Positions 12,576-23,883 of a DNA stretch of 64,000 nucleotides are shown piece after piece. The notes below the pieces were generated by a model. The model saw only the letters and a program-made list of their open reading frames with translations. It searched no databases and had not been told where the DNA came from. The DNA is taken from NCBI GenBank assembly GCA_004352715.1, contig SCFE01000039.1, positions 368,796 to 432,795 of the forward strand, read 5' to 3'. This stretch comes from Hofstenia miamia. Taxonomy: Eukaryota; Xenacoelomorpha; Acoela. The position numbers and the translations under genes were made by a program. How positions within the stretch are numbered: position 1 is the first letter of the stretch; every line of letters starts with the position of its first letter.

Positions 12576-12977
12576 TGGTTGGTACTTTAAGTGGATACCA
12601 CATTTCTCAAAATGAATACCAAACATCTCAAAACGGATACTGATTTAAGAAGGTGTATAAGGGACAGCACCTTGATAGGACATCAAATATTAGAAAGCTT
12701 TTTAAGTAAGTATTTTCAACTCAATGAACAGTAGCAATGTATTTTCGCTATTCCTCCTCATTTAATAAACCTATTAGTGTCGATTTTTGGCAACAATATT
12801 CTGCATGACTTTATAAACCACACTGTCAAAAATCTGTGTCTAAATGCCATTTCATGAAAATGATATTTTACCAATTTAATTGGCTAAATCCTCTTTGTTG
12901 CTAAGCAACACCAGTATCCGTTTAGAGATATTTCTGATTGGTTTTGAGAAATTTAGTATCCCTTCAAGTACCAACCC
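12576..12977. mobile_element. Non-autonomous TIR element (MITE-like), 402 bp
   Basis: The two ends are imperfect inverted copies about 70-75 bp long. The left begins TGGTTGGTACTTTAAG and the right, reverse complemented, GGGTTGGTACTTGAAG. Both continue through GGATAC, a TTTCTCAAAA word and end with AAACGGATACTG. The heptamer ATTAAAT lies immediately outside both ends (12569-12575 and 12978-12984) and looks like a target-site duplication. No coding sequence is inside. The superfamily is not assigned; a 7-8 bp duplication would suit a hAT- or P-like origin. Confidence 0.75.
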
Positions 12978-12984
12978 ATTAAAT

Positions 12985-13929
12985 TAGCGGAGTCAAATGG
13001 TCAAATCTAGCAAACACATATGCTTAGAAAATTATGATGAAAATCATTATTTAATATTGTGTTGCTTTAGCACTTCTTTAGATATTTAAGACACATAATT
13101 TTGTGTTTGTTTTATAATCACAGTTTATCTCAAAATATTGCAACGCAGCTTTACTGAATTCTCATAAACTATGGAAATAGAACGTATTCTAATAACTTAA
13201 CAGTTAAGTGACCTGAATTATTAGACAAAATTGTATGTTTCGTTTGACAATGGAATCTTTTTTGATCAATTTTTGCGGATGATCGTAATTTCTACAACCA
13301 CGGAGGTACACAGGATTTTCTGAACGGGGAAACATCAATCATTAACAAATGAGTCACAAAACCAAGGAAAGCCAGCGAAGGATTTGAAAATATTGAAAAA
13401 ATAGACCCGGCTACAAGCCGGCCTAATTATTTCCGACCGGTTCCAACTATGATGTCTACAACCCTTCAAAATTTATTAGCTGATGTTGCCAGATGTTGGT
13501 AACTTACAAATTCCATTTTTCTCTATTAAATAATGCGTTTATGGTATTGATTGTGCATGACATGCTGAAGAAGAAATAAGAAATGGGCAGTTCTGAATTT
13601 TAAATTCCGTATGCGGATGTCAAGAAAAAAAATATATATACATAAAGAGCACATCAAAAATTCATTACACATTTTATCAATTAACTTAGTAATATTAAAC
13701 GCTAGATGGCATCACGCTAAAAATATTATTATTTGGAAATTTAAGCTGCACCAAAAGTCTGAGACGACCCTGCTTCAAATCAAAATATCCAACTTTATGA
13801 TAAAATTTCGCCCTCATGAATGATTCTATGTAATATGTTTAATGTTTAAAAACAAACACAAATACAGAATGAAATACAAAAGCTTGTATTCAAAACAGTC
13901 TTTACCAGAAAAAAATAGAAAATTCAGTA
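12985..13929. other. No recognised gene
   Basis: Unique sequence. A small CCGGCT/AGCCGG hairpin lies at about 13408-13423. The frame at 13611-13823 has no recognisable domain. Confidence 0.55.
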
Positions 13930-14265
13930 TTTAGAAGAATGTCCGTTGTTGGCCAACACCTGCTGGATTCATCGATGCAATGAATCGATTAGAGATTTGC
14001 AAAATTCTGACGAAATCTCTTGCGTCTAGGTGGTCGAAATTTTCTGCTTTAGGGCTTCTAAGGAATTTGAGTACTTAAAATGCACTTTCTTCTTGAGAAT
14101 CCTCCAACAATTCTCGATTGGGTTCAAGTCTGGGCTCGACCCCGGCCATGGCTCCAAGACTTGAAACATCTGACGTCCGATCCAGTTTCGCATCAACTTC
14201 GCCTTGTGACATGGCGCTCCATCTTCCTGGAAATATTTGCACGAGTGAACACCAATAACATAGAG
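13930..14265 (-). pseudogene. Tc1-type transposase C-terminal fragment
   Basis: On the minus strand the frame reads FQEDGAPCHKAK, then WPGSSPDLNPIENCW and LKKKV, and ends with a KSLIDSLHR...NNGHSSKY tail. The first block holds the second catalytic Asp and the second block the catalytic Glu of a DDE transposase; the tail is the usual Tc1 C-terminus. By hand count 35 residues separate that Asp and Glu, against 34 in Tc1. Two stops lie in the tail and everything N-terminal to the second catalytic Asp is absent. No inverted terminal repeats were found. Confidence 0.85.
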
Positions 14266-14337
14266 TCACATAAAAATTGAATAAATCACATTTTCCATTT
14301 TTGTTATTAATATTTTTGTTTCAAAAACTTCAAATAT

Positions 14338-14547
14338 TTTGTGGAATCCTCAAAAATAGACAATCGAAATAAAATTCTCTTCCGAAGTTTTTGTGGAATC
14401 CACAAAAATATTTTACAAGTGAAACAACAAATTCGAGCATTTTGTGGAATCCACAAAAATAGACAATCGAAATAAAATTCACTTCTGAAGTTTTGTGGAA
14501 TCCACAAAAATAGACAATCGAAATAAAATTCACTTCTGAAGTTTTGT
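14338..14547. repeat. 51-bp tandem repeat running into an assembly gap
   Basis: Unit starts (TTTGTGGAATCCACAAA) lie at 14338, 14390, 14441, 14492 and 14543, so the period is 51-52 bp. Each unit carries a near-palindrome with arms TTTGTGG and CCACAAA. The unit at 14390 has a divergent body; the next two are almost identical. The array is cut by the N run that starts at 14548 and is probably longer in reality. Confidence 0.9.
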
Positions 14548-15547
14548 NNNNNNNNNNNNNNNNNNNNNNNNNNNNNNNNNNNNNNNNNNNNNNNNNNNNN
14601 NNNNNNNNNNNNNNNNNNNNNNNNNNNNNNNNNNNNNNNNNNNNNNNNNNNNNNNNNNNNNNNNNNNNNNNNNNNNNNNNNNNNNNNNNNNNNNNNNNNN
14701 NNNNNNNNNNNNNNNNNNNNNNNNNNNNNNNNNNNNNNNNNNNNNNNNNNNNNNNNNNNNNNNNNNNNNNNNNNNNNNNNNNNNNNNNNNNNNNNNNNNN
14801 NNNNNNNNNNNNNNNNNNNNNNNNNNNNNNNNNNNNNNNNNNNNNNNNNNNNNNNNNNNNNNNNNNNNNNNNNNNNNNNNNNNNNNNNNNNNNNNNNNNN
14901 NNNNNNNNNNNNNNNNNNNNNNNNNNNNNNNNNNNNNNNNNNNNNNNNNNNNNNNNNNNNNNNNNNNNNNNNNNNNNNNNNNNNNNNNNNNNNNNNNNNN
15001 NNNNNNNNNNNNNNNNNNNNNNNNNNNNNNNNNNNNNNNNNNNNNNNNNNNNNNNNNNNNNNNNNNNNNNNNNNNNNNNNNNNNNNNNNNNNNNNNNNNN
15101 NNNNNNNNNNNNNNNNNNNNNNNNNNNNNNNNNNNNNNNNNNNNNNNNNNNNNNNNNNNNNNNNNNNNNNNNNNNNNNNNNNNNNNNNNNNNNNNNNNNN
15201 NNNNNNNNNNNNNNNNNNNNNNNNNNNNNNNNNNNNNNNNNNNNNNNNNNNNNNNNNNNNNNNNNNNNNNNNNNNNNNNNNNNNNNNNNNNNNNNNNNNN
15301 NNNNNNNNNNNNNNNNNNNNNNNNNNNNNNNNNNNNNNNNNNNNNNNNNNNNNNNNNNNNNNNNNNNNNNNNNNNNNNNNNNNNNNNNNNNNNNNNNNNN
15401 NNNNNNNNNNNNNNNNNNNNNNNNNNNNNNNNNNNNNNNNNNNNNNNNNNNNNNNNNNNNNNNNNNNNNNNNNNNNNNNNNNNNNNNNNNNNNNNNNNNN
15501 NNNNNNNNNNNNNNNNNNNNNNNNNNNNNNNNNNNNNNNNNNNNNNN
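14548..15547. other. Assembly gap, 1000 N
   Basis: Exactly 1000 unknown bases, bounded by a tandem repeat on the left and a (TA)n tract on the right. A round number suggests a placeholder and not a measured size. Confidence 0.98.
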
Positions 15548-15567
15548 ATATATATATATATATATAC
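15548..15567. repeat. (TA)n microsatellite at gap edge
   Basis: Alternating AT adjoining the 1000-N gap. Confidence 0.9.
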
Positions 15568-15720
15568 TTGTATATATTCAAGTCAACATCTTATATTTAG
15601 CACATAAATCAACAAATTTTTTAATATATAAATATATGCATATATACACAGTCTACGGACATGTTTATAATATAAGGTATATATTGACGTTATATGTTGC
15701 AGCAACAGAAGAAATACACT

Positions 15721-15939
15721 CTACTGTCTATGAAAAAATTGAGGGAGCATAGCTTTTCGAAATGGAGGCATGCTAAGAGCATATATCACTGGATTTAGGC
15801 AACTGTTTAGAAATACTGTAGAGACAGTTACATTTACAATGTTGTTATCATAAATAATTGAAAATAAATTGATTTGCCAACCCCAAGTGAAATACCAAAC
15901 AACATTAGGTGTCCAGCACGCCAAGTAGATAATAAATAC
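15721..15939 (-). CDS. Class A GPCR 1, exon 2 (TM6, TM7, C-tail)
   Basis: This is the second and last coding exon of receptor 1. The acceptor, TTTGTTTAG, ends at 15940 and the exon begins in phase 0 with VFIIYLACWTP. CWTP is the TM6 CWxP toggle motif and NPVIY, after FLNSCL, is the TM7 NPxxY motif. A short basic tail, PFRKAM, follows and would form helix 8. The TAG stop is at 15723-15721. It contributes 72 residues to a 303-residue protein. The tail is short and no palmitoylation cysteine is visible. The partner exon is at 19185-19877. Confidence 0.88.
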   Translation of the reverse strand, partial: VFIIYLACWTPNVVWYFTWGWQINLFSIIYDNNIVNVTVSTVFLNSCLNPVIYALSMPPFRKAMLPQFFHRQ

Positions 15940-18634
15940 CTAAACAAAAACATAGTTATTTATTATCACCAATTGCTAAAAAAATCATGCATAATTATTT
16001 AAAGCTTTTAATGTGAAAACTGAACCACTACAGTTTTCAAACTTTTACCATAACTCTGTCAAAGCTAATAGTTGTTGAAAAAAAATATTTGCAAATTTCA
16101 AACATTTATATACATATAAAATTTATGAAAAGCCATTAGTACCAAAAATCACTAGAAAGCTATAAAATTTACTGTAAAATTTATATCAAATATATCAGTG
16201 AACTTGAATAATTTAATTTCTTCAAAATAGAATGGTAAATAATGAAATCAATGAGAAATTAAAAAAGTTAATGTGAAATAGTTTCAGAAAATATTTTGAA
16301 TATTTTAAAAATTACGGTTTTTCTGAGACCAACTAAAAAAGATCAAGCAGAATGAGAAATTATTTCTAATTTCAATTTATTCGAAAATTTTTCTAAGATG
16401 ATAATTATCATAGGTGGTTAGTATATTCATATAAGTCAGATAATGATACTTTTACAAAATATTGGTAGTAAAATATTAGCACAGACATTCTGACAAAGAG
16501 AGTCAAATTTATTATTGAAATTTTGAATTACAAGAACTTTATACTGCGCATAAGCGTAGGAAATCTGTATAAATACTTTTGAAATAACACAATTTCATTA
16601 ACACCTTCAAAAGAATTTTTGAATAAAATTCAAATTTGTCCTAAATGTTCACCACAAATGTGAAAGTTATAAAGTAATAAATAAGAATACAAGAACATAA
16701 TGTGTTAACAATAAGTATAATAACCAGGTAACCAAGACTTATTGTAGCAAATGAAGACTGTACTTAGAAGATAATCCTTTTAAATAAAATTTACAATTGT
16801 AATGAAAATTATATAATTTCAAATAATGTAGTTACAGGAAAAATTATATTTAAAAAATGTGCTCGAATTCATTGCGCTCTTTGTAATAAATTTGTAAAAC
16901 ACGAAACTAAGTTCAAAGCAATTAAAGCAATTTTAAGTATATAATATATAATGAAATACAAACGAGTGCTTGAAAATTCCATATTTCATTTAGTGTTGAA
17001 AAGTATATTGACAAGAACGAAAAAACACAATTGCCTAAAATTGTGGAATATATCTCTATTTCATTCTTTGAAATCAAAGAAAGAAAGCGAAAATTAATAA
17101 CGACAAGAAGATTTTTATGTAATTGCAAAATTACATATTCGAAAAGCCTAAAATGTATCGTCAAGTGATTTTTAAACTTACAATCTCTGAAAAAAATACC
17201 TAGAAAATTGAACAATTTAGAATTTAAAATATATGTTAGAATTTAGTATAATCTCCTAATGAAATTATGTACAGAAAAGTTTATCATATTTACACATGGG
17301 TAGCATATGTTGAACCTAAAAAATGGTTACAAAAACATGACACAGAATCAATTTACTGCGTAAGAAATAAGTATACCTTCAAATACATAGATAGCAAAAA
17401 ATTATATTTCCTTAGTTTCCAATATAACAAACACTGAAATAAAGTATACTGAATTTATTAAAATGAATAATGTACTAATTATGTACACAATCACAATATT
17501 GTAGCATGGCGAACTTCGAAGTTTTTCTATGAAGTATTTATTGCTTAGAATATTTACTTATTTATTTTCATTATATATATATATATATTGGGGCTATTCC
17601 TAAAATAGGTTTTTTGTAAATTTGCAAAAGCTTGGGCCCCCAAACGTAGAGAAATTATAAATATGCTTAATAAATAAGAAAGAACAACACTAAACGTAAA
17701 AAACGTCATGCCAATTTGAGATTTTAAGGTGATTCAATGCATACCTATTTTATAAGCAAATGTTATGAAATTGCAGCAAGTTCAATATTTATTTAAATTA
17801 AATTAGTGCTTTGATGCTGACTTTGCTTTACCTTCCATGAACTTAATAGCCTTCTTAGCTGCTTCGTTTTGCTTAGAAACCTCAATATACTAAAAAGTTT
17901 TAAGCTGCAATAACATTTTAAGTAGTCTTGCTTTTGTATAAAACACTCGTGTACTATAAAGCTCTAGATAGATGCTAGTATCAAAACATTGATTTAAAAC
18001 CAAATAGAGGCCTAAGTATTGGCGATTAATCACAATACTTGCTGAAGGTGAGGCCAATTATCTGGCAATAGAAAATTATAGTGCTAAGAGTACCAGAAAA
18101 ATCAGTCTTTACCTTGAAGCTTATCTTTTTTCAATTACAACGTTTTGCTGGCAAATCTATGTTTGAAGTATCCAATTCTCCCATGTAGTTGAAGCCATCA
18201 TTTATGAAATCCATGTCTATATTTTTTAAATTATGTTTTCGAGTGTCTTTGGAATATCACAATATCATTTGCTCTTAATAATGAAAGAAATGTAGTAATA
18301 TGCTTCATTAGAGTTAAAATTCTTCAAAAATAATTACAATGCAGTGTATTTTATGCTTCATGCCCATTAATGGCATAAGTCAATCAAAAATATATGTGGT
18401 TGTGGGAAGTTTTTAAACTATTTTAATGGCCTTACAACAGTTAGACCTAATTTGTGAGTTCGTGATGTTTAGGATAGGCGTAGTCCTAGAATGTTTTCAA
18501 TGGGTTGTGGTTTAATCATTTTTTATATTATTTCAATGTATAACTTGCAATTTATTCAAAATCAAATCATATCTTTCAAAAATTGCAATGCTTTTTGCAA
18601 TTCTCCATAAAAACTTTGACCAATATATATATAT

Positions 18635-18663
18635 NNNNNNNNNNNNNNNNNNNNNNNNNNNNN
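18635..18663. other. Assembly gap, 29 N, within (TA)n
   Basis: Short N run flanked on both sides by alternating AT, so it is a microsatellite that was not resolved. Confidence 0.97.
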
Positions 18664-18749
18664 ATATATATTTAATTAACAAATCCACATGCTTAGCTTT
18701 ATGTAATGTATACAATAATATATAAAAGATACAAGTTGCAGTTGAAAAG

Positions 18750-18752
<3 letters not shown>

Positions 18753-18782
<30 letters not shown>
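18753..18782. repeat. (TA)n microsatellite
   Basis: About 15 uninterrupted TA units inside the GPCR 1 intron. Confidence 0.95.
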
Positions 18783-18785
<3 letters not shown>

Positions 18786-19184
18786 CATGACAGCTAGTGT
18801 TAGACGTTTAACGCATTTTTCATTCATGGGCAGCAGAAAATTATTATTTTATTAAAATCACTAAAGATTTATTTATATTTCAGTATTCATATAAAGCTAA
18901 AGGATGGTTTTGAAAATGAGGAAATAATAGGGGGTGGAGAGGGGTTGGAATATAGGTGGTGACAGCCGTCCTTCCTTTTTGGCTAACAAATAAGAATATT
19001 AGCAATTTAGTAATTAAATTCTGTATTTTCCTTAACAATAACAAACGCATTTTTCACTGCTTATTATTAAAATTATTTTTATACCATTTGTCCACCATCC
19101 CACATTAAAGTTCAAAAAAAAATCTTGGAATACCCTTAATATATATATATATATAAATATTTAATTGAAAAATTATTTACTTAC

Positions 19185-19877
19185 AAATAGCATCGTTTGA
19201 ACAACTTTTGTTTGCGCCTTCTTTGCAATAGAGGATTTTGATCTTGATAATTCCAAGAAGATATTACCATAGAAAAATAATAAAAGGATCGTTGGAAGAA
19301 TAATAATGAAAATCGCTTCTAATGCTGAGAGCATTCTGATCCATTCGTTGTGAAGTTTCAAAGAATAAGAGCAAGCACCTCCGACAACATGATGAAAAGC
19401 GGCGATGTTCAAATATAGGCCTATGCCAATGACATGGGCAGCAATGCACATTAGAGCAACTTTATTTGCTGAATAGTTAGCTCGATGCCATACAGATTTT
19501 GTTATTGCAAGGTATCTGTCAAAAGCAATGCTAACCATGTGCCATGCACTACCTGCTCCCGCATACCACATAACAAATTGACTTCCAATCAGTTGACAAA
19601 CTACAGGAAGATTGAGGAAATCTCTAAAAAATCTAGAAAACACAAGGCCCGGAATCATGTTTAAGCAGGCCGAGAGATCAAGGCAAGCCAGAGATACAAC
19701 TAATACCGAGGCTGGCCCTATTAATTTTTTAATTTCATTGTTAAAGAAGAATGCTCGAATTACAGACACATTTCCTAAAATACCCACAATAGAGACAGTT
19801 GCACAATACAGTCTCATCGATGTAGAGGCTTTCTCATAATCAGCCAAAAATGATGGGTTATATTCAGAAGAATTCAT
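19185..19877 (-). CDS. Class A (rhodopsin-like) GPCR 1, exon 1 (N-terminus to ICL3)
   Basis: The first coding exon gives 231 residues from the ATG at 19877-19875. It has a short extracellular N-terminus with an NSS glycosylation sequon at residue 2, then TM1 with GN at 35-36, TM2 with SLACLD (Asp 67) and TM3 with Cys 94. The DRY motif is at 120-122 and Cys 169 in the second extracellular loop can pair with Cys 94. TM5 ends in FFYGN, and a basic third loop leads to the GTAAGT donor. It is a plasma-membrane receptor for an unknown ligand. TM4 lacks the usual Trp (4.50). The fold and motifs make the class certain; amine, peptide or orphan subtype is not resolved. Confidence 0.92.
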
Positions 19878-20919
19878 TTTCTACTTTCTATCACTGTATT
19901 TTGCTATTAAATGTTAGTCAAAGTGCTGCAAATATCTGATTGGATTGTTGGCATCAAATCAATACTAGGCTAAATAAATGAGTGTTTGGCTGCAGCTGCA
20001 CTGAAATGTAGAAAAATGCAAAAATACACATATTAAAATGCTATATGTGTTAATGAGATGGTGCTAAATAAAGTGTCCAATTTTAAACGTAATTTACAGT
20101 AAGTTTTTTCAAACCGATTTTCTTAATTTTTTTGTATATGCACAATGTTAAGTATTGCCGTGGGAGTAAAAATTTTAGCTTTTGAGGATTTGTGGGTCAA
20201 GAATTCTTGTATATTATATTATTGGTATAATAAAAATGCTCAAGACTTAATTATATAGTGAGCACCGCTTTGCAAGAGCACTCTTGGAATAGTTCTAATT
20301 TGACTGTTGATATTATGTTGATCAAGTAATTATTGGTTGATATTTATTGCAGTGATGAATTTTTTTTTATTATCATTATAAGTCAGGTCTAAGTGTGAGC
20401 TTAATAAATTTTATTGTGATATAAATGTATTTATTGTTATTATCTAAGGTTCGAAAAACATTCAGCCGCTTATAATAGAGTCAATGATTTACAATAAGTG
20501 CTCAAAAAATTTAAGACTTCAAAAAATTATAATATAAGCATCAAATGACAAGCCTTTAAAAGTAGATTTACCGAACATTTACTATGGTGAAGACAAGGAT
20601 TAATTTGTAAATTTTTATTATAATTGTATATGTATATTAATTTTATTTACATATGCATCATCAGTTTCTGAAAATGATTTATTGTTTTGAAATATTTGAC
20701 AGTTTTCTAAAAAATTTTGTGGTTGGGATTTCAGGAACAATAATTAATTTAAATTTTGAGAGATTTACAAAAACAGCACCTAATTAAAAAATTATTTTTG
20801 AAATATTATAAACTAATTATATCCGATTGTTGCTGTACAATTTTATATTAAAAAAGACCCCTCAGATGATTCACAAATAGAATGCTGATCATAAAATAAA
20901 CATTTTCTTTGTGTATTCA

Positions 20920-20962
<43 letters not shown>

Positions 20963-21762
20963 AGAATCTTGAAATTGATTAGGGGTAAACCACTAATTCG
21001 GTATTCTGACTACATAAGAAGGGTGATCCATAGCAATAGAAATGAACGATATAGTCCTAATTCATCGCCGATTTCATCGAAACCAATGGTCGGTAACTAA
21101 ACATAAATGAGCTTTCTTTAGGCAACAAGAAGAGTTGTGTTCACCAGTTCTACACGGCATCATGATGAAGACTTATCACGAGCTAATTGTTTCCTTCGAG
21201 AAAACAAACGGTGCTGCCCTATATGTCTCACTTCGTATTATCTATCTCAATAAAGTTTAATATCCCTAGACCTACACGTAGATAATCAAAAGATAAATAG
21301 CATGTAATTAATGCATTCATGCAGGCCAACAGGCATGATTTAATCATACTGTAAAACGTTATCTGCTTTTGTGCGAATGAAAGGGAATCAAGTTTATATT
21401 AACTAGCCATATATACCTATAGCGAGCCTAATGTGACCACAATTCAGGGAGAAAATTCATAAAGCTATTAGTTGCGACTTGTTTCAACACAATTCGAAAA
21501 TTATCATTGGAGTCTATGTAATTATTACCATATCAAATAATGATACTTAAAAACCGCAAGTGCAACAGAAAAAATAACACAAGCATCAAGCTAAACTTAT
21601 TGATTCTTGTAAATGAATAACTGATTGCCCTAGGTTTATATACAAATGATTAATGCCTGCAAATTGTTACAAGTTTTCCCTTGTTAATAAAGTTTAATTT
21701 CAGCAACCTAAATTTGAATTCGAAAGACAATCAAATACTGCACTATTTCACATAACTATCGT
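19878..21762. other. Upstream of GPCR 1; no other gene seen
   Basis: Putative 5' flank of receptor 1. On the minus strand a CCAAT word lies about 70 bp upstream of the start codon (near 19947), but no clear TATA box or initiator can be called. A (TA)n tract lies at 20924-20959. The rest is unique AT-rich sequence. Confidence 0.5.
20924..20959. repeat. (TA)n microsatellite
   Basis: About 18 TA units. Confidence 0.95.
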
Positions 21763-23879
21763 CGATTTTAACCACCTCATTTTTATATCTCACGCCATTT
21801 AATAAATATGACTACGTAAGCACCACCACTGCTTTACTTTTATTTTATGGATGTCCGAAACCCATAGAACACATTACTTCGTTCATCGGATCTATCTATG
21901 TTGACAAAATCACGGAAATGTGTAGAATTCAACAGCTTAGAATTTGCTCTAACACGCATGTTTCTTTGATTCGTTGATAATAAACCAATGTTCCATAACA
22001 GCAGACTACAGAAGCAGTCACACAACGTCTTGGGGGGAAGGTTACCACGACAAGCTAAATCGCAAGCTCAAGCTGCGCTTTTTGCTATAAATGAAGAACA
22101 AGATATCAACGATGATATTGATAGTGACAGTGATTCAGATGAAAACATATCCGATTTGAATGACATCCACGAAGAACAAGCCGCTGAACATGCTGCACAA
22201 TCTTCTGTAAGTGGATCCAGTGACGTATTAGAGAACAAAGAATGGAAGGACAAAAATTGGAAGTTATGGTCGCCTGAAACACCTATCGAAGGGCGGAGAC
22301 GTCGGGAGAACATTTTGCATCACACAGGAGGACAGACTGATTGTGCCAAGAAGACTTCTCTTCTGGAAACGTGGGAGTTATTTTTTTCTGATGAGAATCT
22401 CGCTAAAATTGTTTGATACACGATGAAGAAGGCAGAAACATCAGGTGAACAAAAAGAACTTTCTGTGAGTAGCTTGAAAGCAGCGATTGGATTCATGTAC
22501 TTTCGTGGTGCGAACTTTGATCAGAAAGTGCCTTTGTATGATTTGTACAACGACACAGCATCTGACTTCGATTCCTATGATTTGACGATATTTAGACCAG
22601 AGAGGAAGGAAACGCAATGATCGCTTCGCAGCAGAAAGAGAGTTGTGGGATTCGTGGAACAACCGTCTTCCATCTTTCTTCAACAGCAGTTGCAATGTAA
22701 CTGTCGACGAACAGCTTGTGTCGTCCAGAACTCGATCTCCAAATAGAATCTTCATTCCACAAGAACCAGGAATATTCGGTGAGCTGATTCGATGGTCTTC
22801 TGACTCTGAATTTTGCTACTGTTTTCGGGGAAATCCCTATACGAGGGCACCTGAAAACGAAGAACTGAAAGAAGAACACAAGTTATCAAACAAGTACAAA
22901 ATTTTAGTGCTTGATCTTGTCTCTCCGTTTTTTGGGCGAGGATGCAATATCACAGCTGATCGATTTTTCAGTAGTTATGACCATGCACAAACGCTGTTGG
23001 GAAAGCAACTCACCTACCTTGGAACCATGATGTCTACAAATATTATGTATGTTCCACCAGTCCTCAAGAAGCCACAAACACACTTGAGCTCTCAATTCGC
23101 TTTTGCCGGAAATGACAAGCAAGCTACACAGGTATGCTATCAAGCTACAAAATCCAAGAAAGTCTTCATGATCTCTACACAGCATCATGATAAACGCATA
23201 TCTCCTGACTCTGATTCCAAGCCAGATATTATATTACAGTACAATAGAACGAAGTGCGGAGTTGATTCATGTGATCAGATTGTGAAACCATATACAACGC
23301 GAAGTCTGTTAAGAGGTGGCCCATTGTTCATTTCCAAAATCTGCTGGACATTACTGCCTTGAATGTTTGTACTCTATTCAAAATGACGAACCCAAACTGG
23401 TGTGATGATTATCAGCGTTCGGACCGGCGGTATATGATAATCCAATTGGCGAAGGAACTTTGTCGCGACTAAGTGATTGATAGACTTCGAGCTACTGGAA
23501 TCCACAGTGACCTCAGAAGATCAATGCAAAAGTTTGTGGTTATCGTCGAAGTTACCAGGAATGTCGCAGATCCATCGGGAGCAACGAGCAGATGAGAAGC
23601 ATGCAAGGAGAGTGGCAAAAGCACAAGAAATTCAAACAAAGCCTCAAAAGTTTGTGAACACTGCGAAAAATTCGTTTGTGCTTCACACACTTCACACCAT
23701 TGACTTGTCTCGACTCTATTGACTCATAGAATTGCTTATAAAGAAACTTCTTTGTATTTTCATATTTATTATGCCAATTAAAATCAATTTCATGGAAATT
23801 CAGCTTGTTTTTACTTAGGTGGTTAAAATCGCCACCCTCAATAGAACTGCGTATATAAAATCGCACAGTAGAACTAGGG
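21763..23879 (+). mobile_element. piggyBac-type DNA transposon 2
   Basis: The right end is clear: TTAA at 23880-23883 precedes, on the minus strand, CCCTAGTTCTACTGTGCG. A 15-bp subterminal inverted repeat, CGATTTTAACCACCT, lies at 21763-21777 and its complement at 23817-23831. The left TTAA end was not identified with confidence, so the start given is that of the subterminal repeat. The element carries a broken transposase unlike that of piggyBac 1 and is more GC-rich than its surroundings. Confidence 0.8.
21988..23703 (+). pseudogene. piggyBac transposase pseudogene 2 (PGBD-like)
   Basis: From the ATG at 21988 the frame gives an acidic, Asp/Ser-rich N-terminus and a dimer-region segment (SLKAAIGFMYFRG), with a stop at 22414. 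After a frameshift near 22600 comes DRFAAERELWDSWNNRLP, followed by the catalytic motifs TVDEQLV, TADRFFSS and GVDSCDQ, which hold the three catalytic Asp residues. Further frameshifts lead through ALNVCTLFKM to a C-terminal Cys-rich stretch, CEHCEKFVCASHT, and a TGA at 23701-23703. The catalytic core at 22643-23362 is uninterrupted, so decay is recent compared with piggyBac 1. Part of the N-terminal region, between about 22560 and 22600, seems deleted. Confidence 0.9.
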
Positions 23880-23883
23880 TTAA

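Larger units (their letters stand above)
15940..19184 (-). other. Intron of GPCR 1 (3,245 bp)
   Basis: The donor GTAAGT lies immediately 3' of codon 231 and the acceptor is the TTTAG before 15939. Both are canonical GT-AG, and the intron is phase 0. It contains the 29-N gap at 18635-18663 and several (TA)n tracts. I see no gene inside; the frame at 16922-17215 has no recognisable domain. Confidence 0.85.

Noticed and set aside
14338-14547. Regular direct repeats with palindromes, CRISPR-like at first glance
   Set aside because: The repeat occupies the whole unit with no unique spacers, and the DNA is eukaryotic; it is a tandem repeat.
14307-15752. Very long open frames across the N run on both strands
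   Set aside because: They are open only because N codons cannot be stops; the readable parts are the 51-bp repeat and a TA-rich flank.
19264-19449. Cys/His-rich 61-codon minus-strand frame
   Set aside because: It lies wholly inside GPCR 1 exon 1 in another frame.
22592-22879. 95-codon minus-strand frame and neighbours at 22068-22313 and 22904-23188
   Set aside because: They are shadows of the piggyBac 2 transposase on the plus strand.
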